In this document: positions 62,281 to 64,000 of the stretch, piece by piece
Position numbering within the stretch: the first letter of the stretch is position 1
How the letters are laid out: each line of letters opens with the position of its first letter
Assembly (NCBI GenBank): GCA_023454175.1
Contig: JAEXRW010000041.1
Coordinates: forward strand, 124,001 to 188,000
DNA length: 64,000 bases
Source of the DNA: Bacillota bacterium
GTDB lineage: Bacteria; Bacillota; Clostridia; Christensenellales; JAEXRW01
Reading direction: 5' to 3'
Program-made: the position numbers and the translations under genes
The notes under the pieces: generated by a model
Database searches by the model: none
Told to the model about the DNA's origin: nothing
The model's input: the letters and a program-made list of their open reading frames with translations, nothing else

Positions 62281-64000
62281 CAGTTTCCCTTTCCCCAGCA
62301 TCCTTGATGATGTCCAAAATACTATCATTAAATTCCTGGTTCGGTGCACCCTCTGCAGCAGGACGAACCAAGTACACAATTTTGGAATCAGCCTTGGTTT
62401 CCGTATTCTTACTCAGGTCAAAGGCCTCATTGGCTTTTAGAGCATCGAATTCTTGGGCCCTCCTGGTTCTGATGCCTTTGAGCCGCTGGGCTTTGGATAA
62501 GGGTGAAGTCCCAAGTCTTTTCGCCTTTGCAGCCGCCTTGATATCCTCTTGGTTCCGAGTGTACGTATTAATCCACTGTTCGTGTTTCATATGTTTTAGA
62601 TATTCAACCATTACTCGCTCATGTTCTTGTATTGCCTTGAAATCATCGTAATGCAAGTCACCATAATACTCGTTTTTTGCCAATATATTGCATACAATAT
62701 AATCCTGAAAGTCATCCTTTGGAATATATATGTGGTCGATTTTCCTTGGGTCAAAAAAGACCGATAATTTCATTTTACCCGGCTTTATAAACCATTCATT
62801 TTCCAAGGCTTCCTGGCAGGTGTAGTAATAGCCTTTGAAACATATGCCTTCGCGTGTTACCGTGGCTTCACCTCTGGGCATTACCGCAAGGTCAACCAAT
62901 CTGCTATCTCGAAAGACACATCCACTTCCGCGGTGCGTTATTCCCCATTCCCATATCTTGGTGGGAATTGGTTGAAGTGCTGAATCACCAATGTGAAATA
63001 CGCATTTATCATAATGTTCAAGTACGGAGTTATTATGCATTTTAACCAATCGAATCATTACCCTGGTTAATTCATTTATCGTCAGAACCGCATCGAGCCT
63101 CTCATCCTTGTCTCCACGCTCACGAAATTTTTCTCTTTTTGAACCCGGAACGATTGTTAATTCTTTCTTTTCTTCACCGAAATATCTTTCTATCATACCT
63201 TTGCAATCGCCATGGTATGGTTTTGTATTTTCAATGCTAATATGTAGGTTGTCAATAAGAGAGTTAGGTTTTTCACCTCCGAACTCCCCGTTGTCTGCAA
63301 GTATTTTCTCTGAGAGCATTGTTGAAGGCCACTCTTCTTCGGAAATTTTTATGCCGTACTTTTTACAATACTCTACTTTGTTTTCAACCACGTTATGTAA
63401 AGCCATCATCCCGCCTATCCATCCTGGACCGGCCCCAACGTACATTCCGACTATCAGGCGTGAAAATATATCCATTACTGCGTAGAAATATATGGTGCCT
63501 ATAGGAAGGTTACGGTCCTTTTCGCTGACGCAACACACATTTAGTTTTGTTGCGTCAATTTGATATTTTGAACCAGGGCCAAAACTTTCTTTGGAAATAT
63601 CTCCAAGCAACGCTCTATATCTTTCATCAAATTTGTTATCCCCATACCTTTTTAACAGAGTCTAAGTTTTTCTTCCCTCTAACAGGATTTGAGCCCAATA
63701 AAAAAACTGATTATATGAAGGTACTCTGTCCCGGCTCCAAGTCTTGAACATTATTTCGCCATCTGCGTAATACTTGTCCGAATAACTATCCCTTAACATC
63801 AGTCTATAGGCATAAACCCAGGATTGTTTTTGGGCTGACAAGTAATGCTTAACGAGAGCCTTTCTAATTTTTTGTTTATCGTCCGCTTTAATGTTGATGC
63901 CCTGACTTTCCTCTCCCTTATAACTGTTTTTTCGATGACGTCCCCGTTTTTTGCCGCTATCAGATTTCTGCTTGCCGGGATTTCCAATTAAGCGAAATCC
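62267..64000 (-). pseudogene. TnsB-like DDE transposase, interrupted by TAG, 5' end off window
   Basis: The frame runs from the window edge (GFRLIGNPGK) through a winged-helix-type region (NQFFYWAQILLEGRKT), then a TAG at 63662-63664, then TLLKRYGDNKF and another 460 codons. After the stop come the catalytic DDE residues: YQIDATKLNV, LADNGEFGGE and GMIERYFGEEKK, and the Mu-type beta-barrel and C-terminal tail that binds TnsC. The text on both sides of the stop is normal TnsB sequence, so one base change explains it. A restart at ATG 63610 would lose the DNA-binding part. The element may be immobile unless the stop is an error. Confidence 0.8.

Larger units (their letters stand above)
42168..64000. 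mobile_element. Tn7-like transposon, left end and cargo (right end beyond window)
   Basis: The right part holds tnsB, tnsC and tnsD in one leftward operon. The proposed left end starts TGTTGTGCGC at 42168 and has three direct repeats within 135 bp, as in Tn7-family left ends. From here the DNA is AT-rich throughout. The cargo is a recombinase module, a Y-family polymerase, a TIGR04141-like gene and a type III-like restriction-modification block. The right end, tnsA (if present) and the target gene should be beyond 64000. The exact left boundary is inferred. Confidence 0.65.

Noticed and set aside
23488..63664. Alternative genetic code as an explanation for in-frame stops
   Set aside because: The three interrupted genes have TGA, TAA and TAG, and all three codons also end normal genes here. 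Separate mutations or sequence errors are simpler.
59061..64000. CRISPR-associated transposon
   Set aside because: tnsB, tnsC and tnsD are present, but there is no cas gene or array. A long TnsD with a DNA-binding tail fits fixed-site targeting.

Overview
The window looks like a chromosomal stretch of an anaerobic, probably motile Gram-positive of the class Clostridia (Bacillota). The signs are a DUF4364 regulator, a DUF6320/alcohol-acetyltransferase pair, a run of Clostridia-type zinc-ribbon/DUF2007 proteins, an [FeFe]-hydrogenase-like protein, a flagellin-tail protein and AGGAGG-type ribosome binding sites. I cannot name the genus. The first 42 kb is visibly GC-rich; from about 42.1 kb to the end the DNA becomes AT-rich, with different codon use, and carries mobile-element and defence genes.

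Region 1 (1-34 kb) is core or slowly evolving chromosome, mostly read leftwards. It opens with five paralogous zinc-ribbon/DUF2007 genes (13-3142). After these come small membrane and hypothetical genes, a zincin with a truncated duplicate beside it, two amidohydrolases, a DUF2142 membrane protein, an Smr protein, a PAS histidine kinase, a TPR-GGDEF diguanylate cyclase, a zinc-ribbon protein fused to an RbsC-like permease, cupin and VOC proteins, and two tandem TPR membrane proteins. Then follow the [FeFe]-hydrogenase-like protein, a flagellin C-terminus-only protein, two stand-alone PAS proteins and a cadherin-like surface protein. Three tRNA genes (Glu, Gln, Val) follow at 30.8-31.3 kb, then DUF4364 and a beta-propeller protein. 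Three families of intergenic repeats recur here. One, made of TTGAGA-type short units, sits directly after the stop codons of at least six leftward genes.

Region 2 (34.1-42 kb) is dominated by one 2379-residue sensor histidine kinase with about eleven PAS and four GAF domains, followed by a small S24/S26-like protein.

Region 3 (42,168-64,000 and beyond) is read as a Tn7-like transposon running off the right edge. At the right are tnsB (interrupted by a stop codon), tnsC and tnsD, overlapping or touching in one operon. At the left is a candidate transposon end: a TGT terminus followed by three direct repeats spaced 54-55 bp apart, resembling TnsB sites. The cargo is a serine recombinase with two small companions, a Y-family DNA polymerase behind a LexA-type box, a TIGR04141/DUF6119-like protein, and a leftward defence block. 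In transcription order that block is an unknown 144-aa protein, a DUF262/DUF1524 (GmrSD-like) protein, a SNF2 helicase, a type III-like DNA methyltransferase (interrupted by a stop codon at codon 29) and a type III restriction helicase-nuclease. The arrangement suggests a mobile anti-phage island, partly decayed or affected by sequence errors.

Premature in-frame stops are seen in three genes (TGA at 23488, TAA at 53313, TAG at 63662). All three stop codons also end normal genes here, so recoding is unlikely. All family assignments come from reading motifs by eye; no database search was run.
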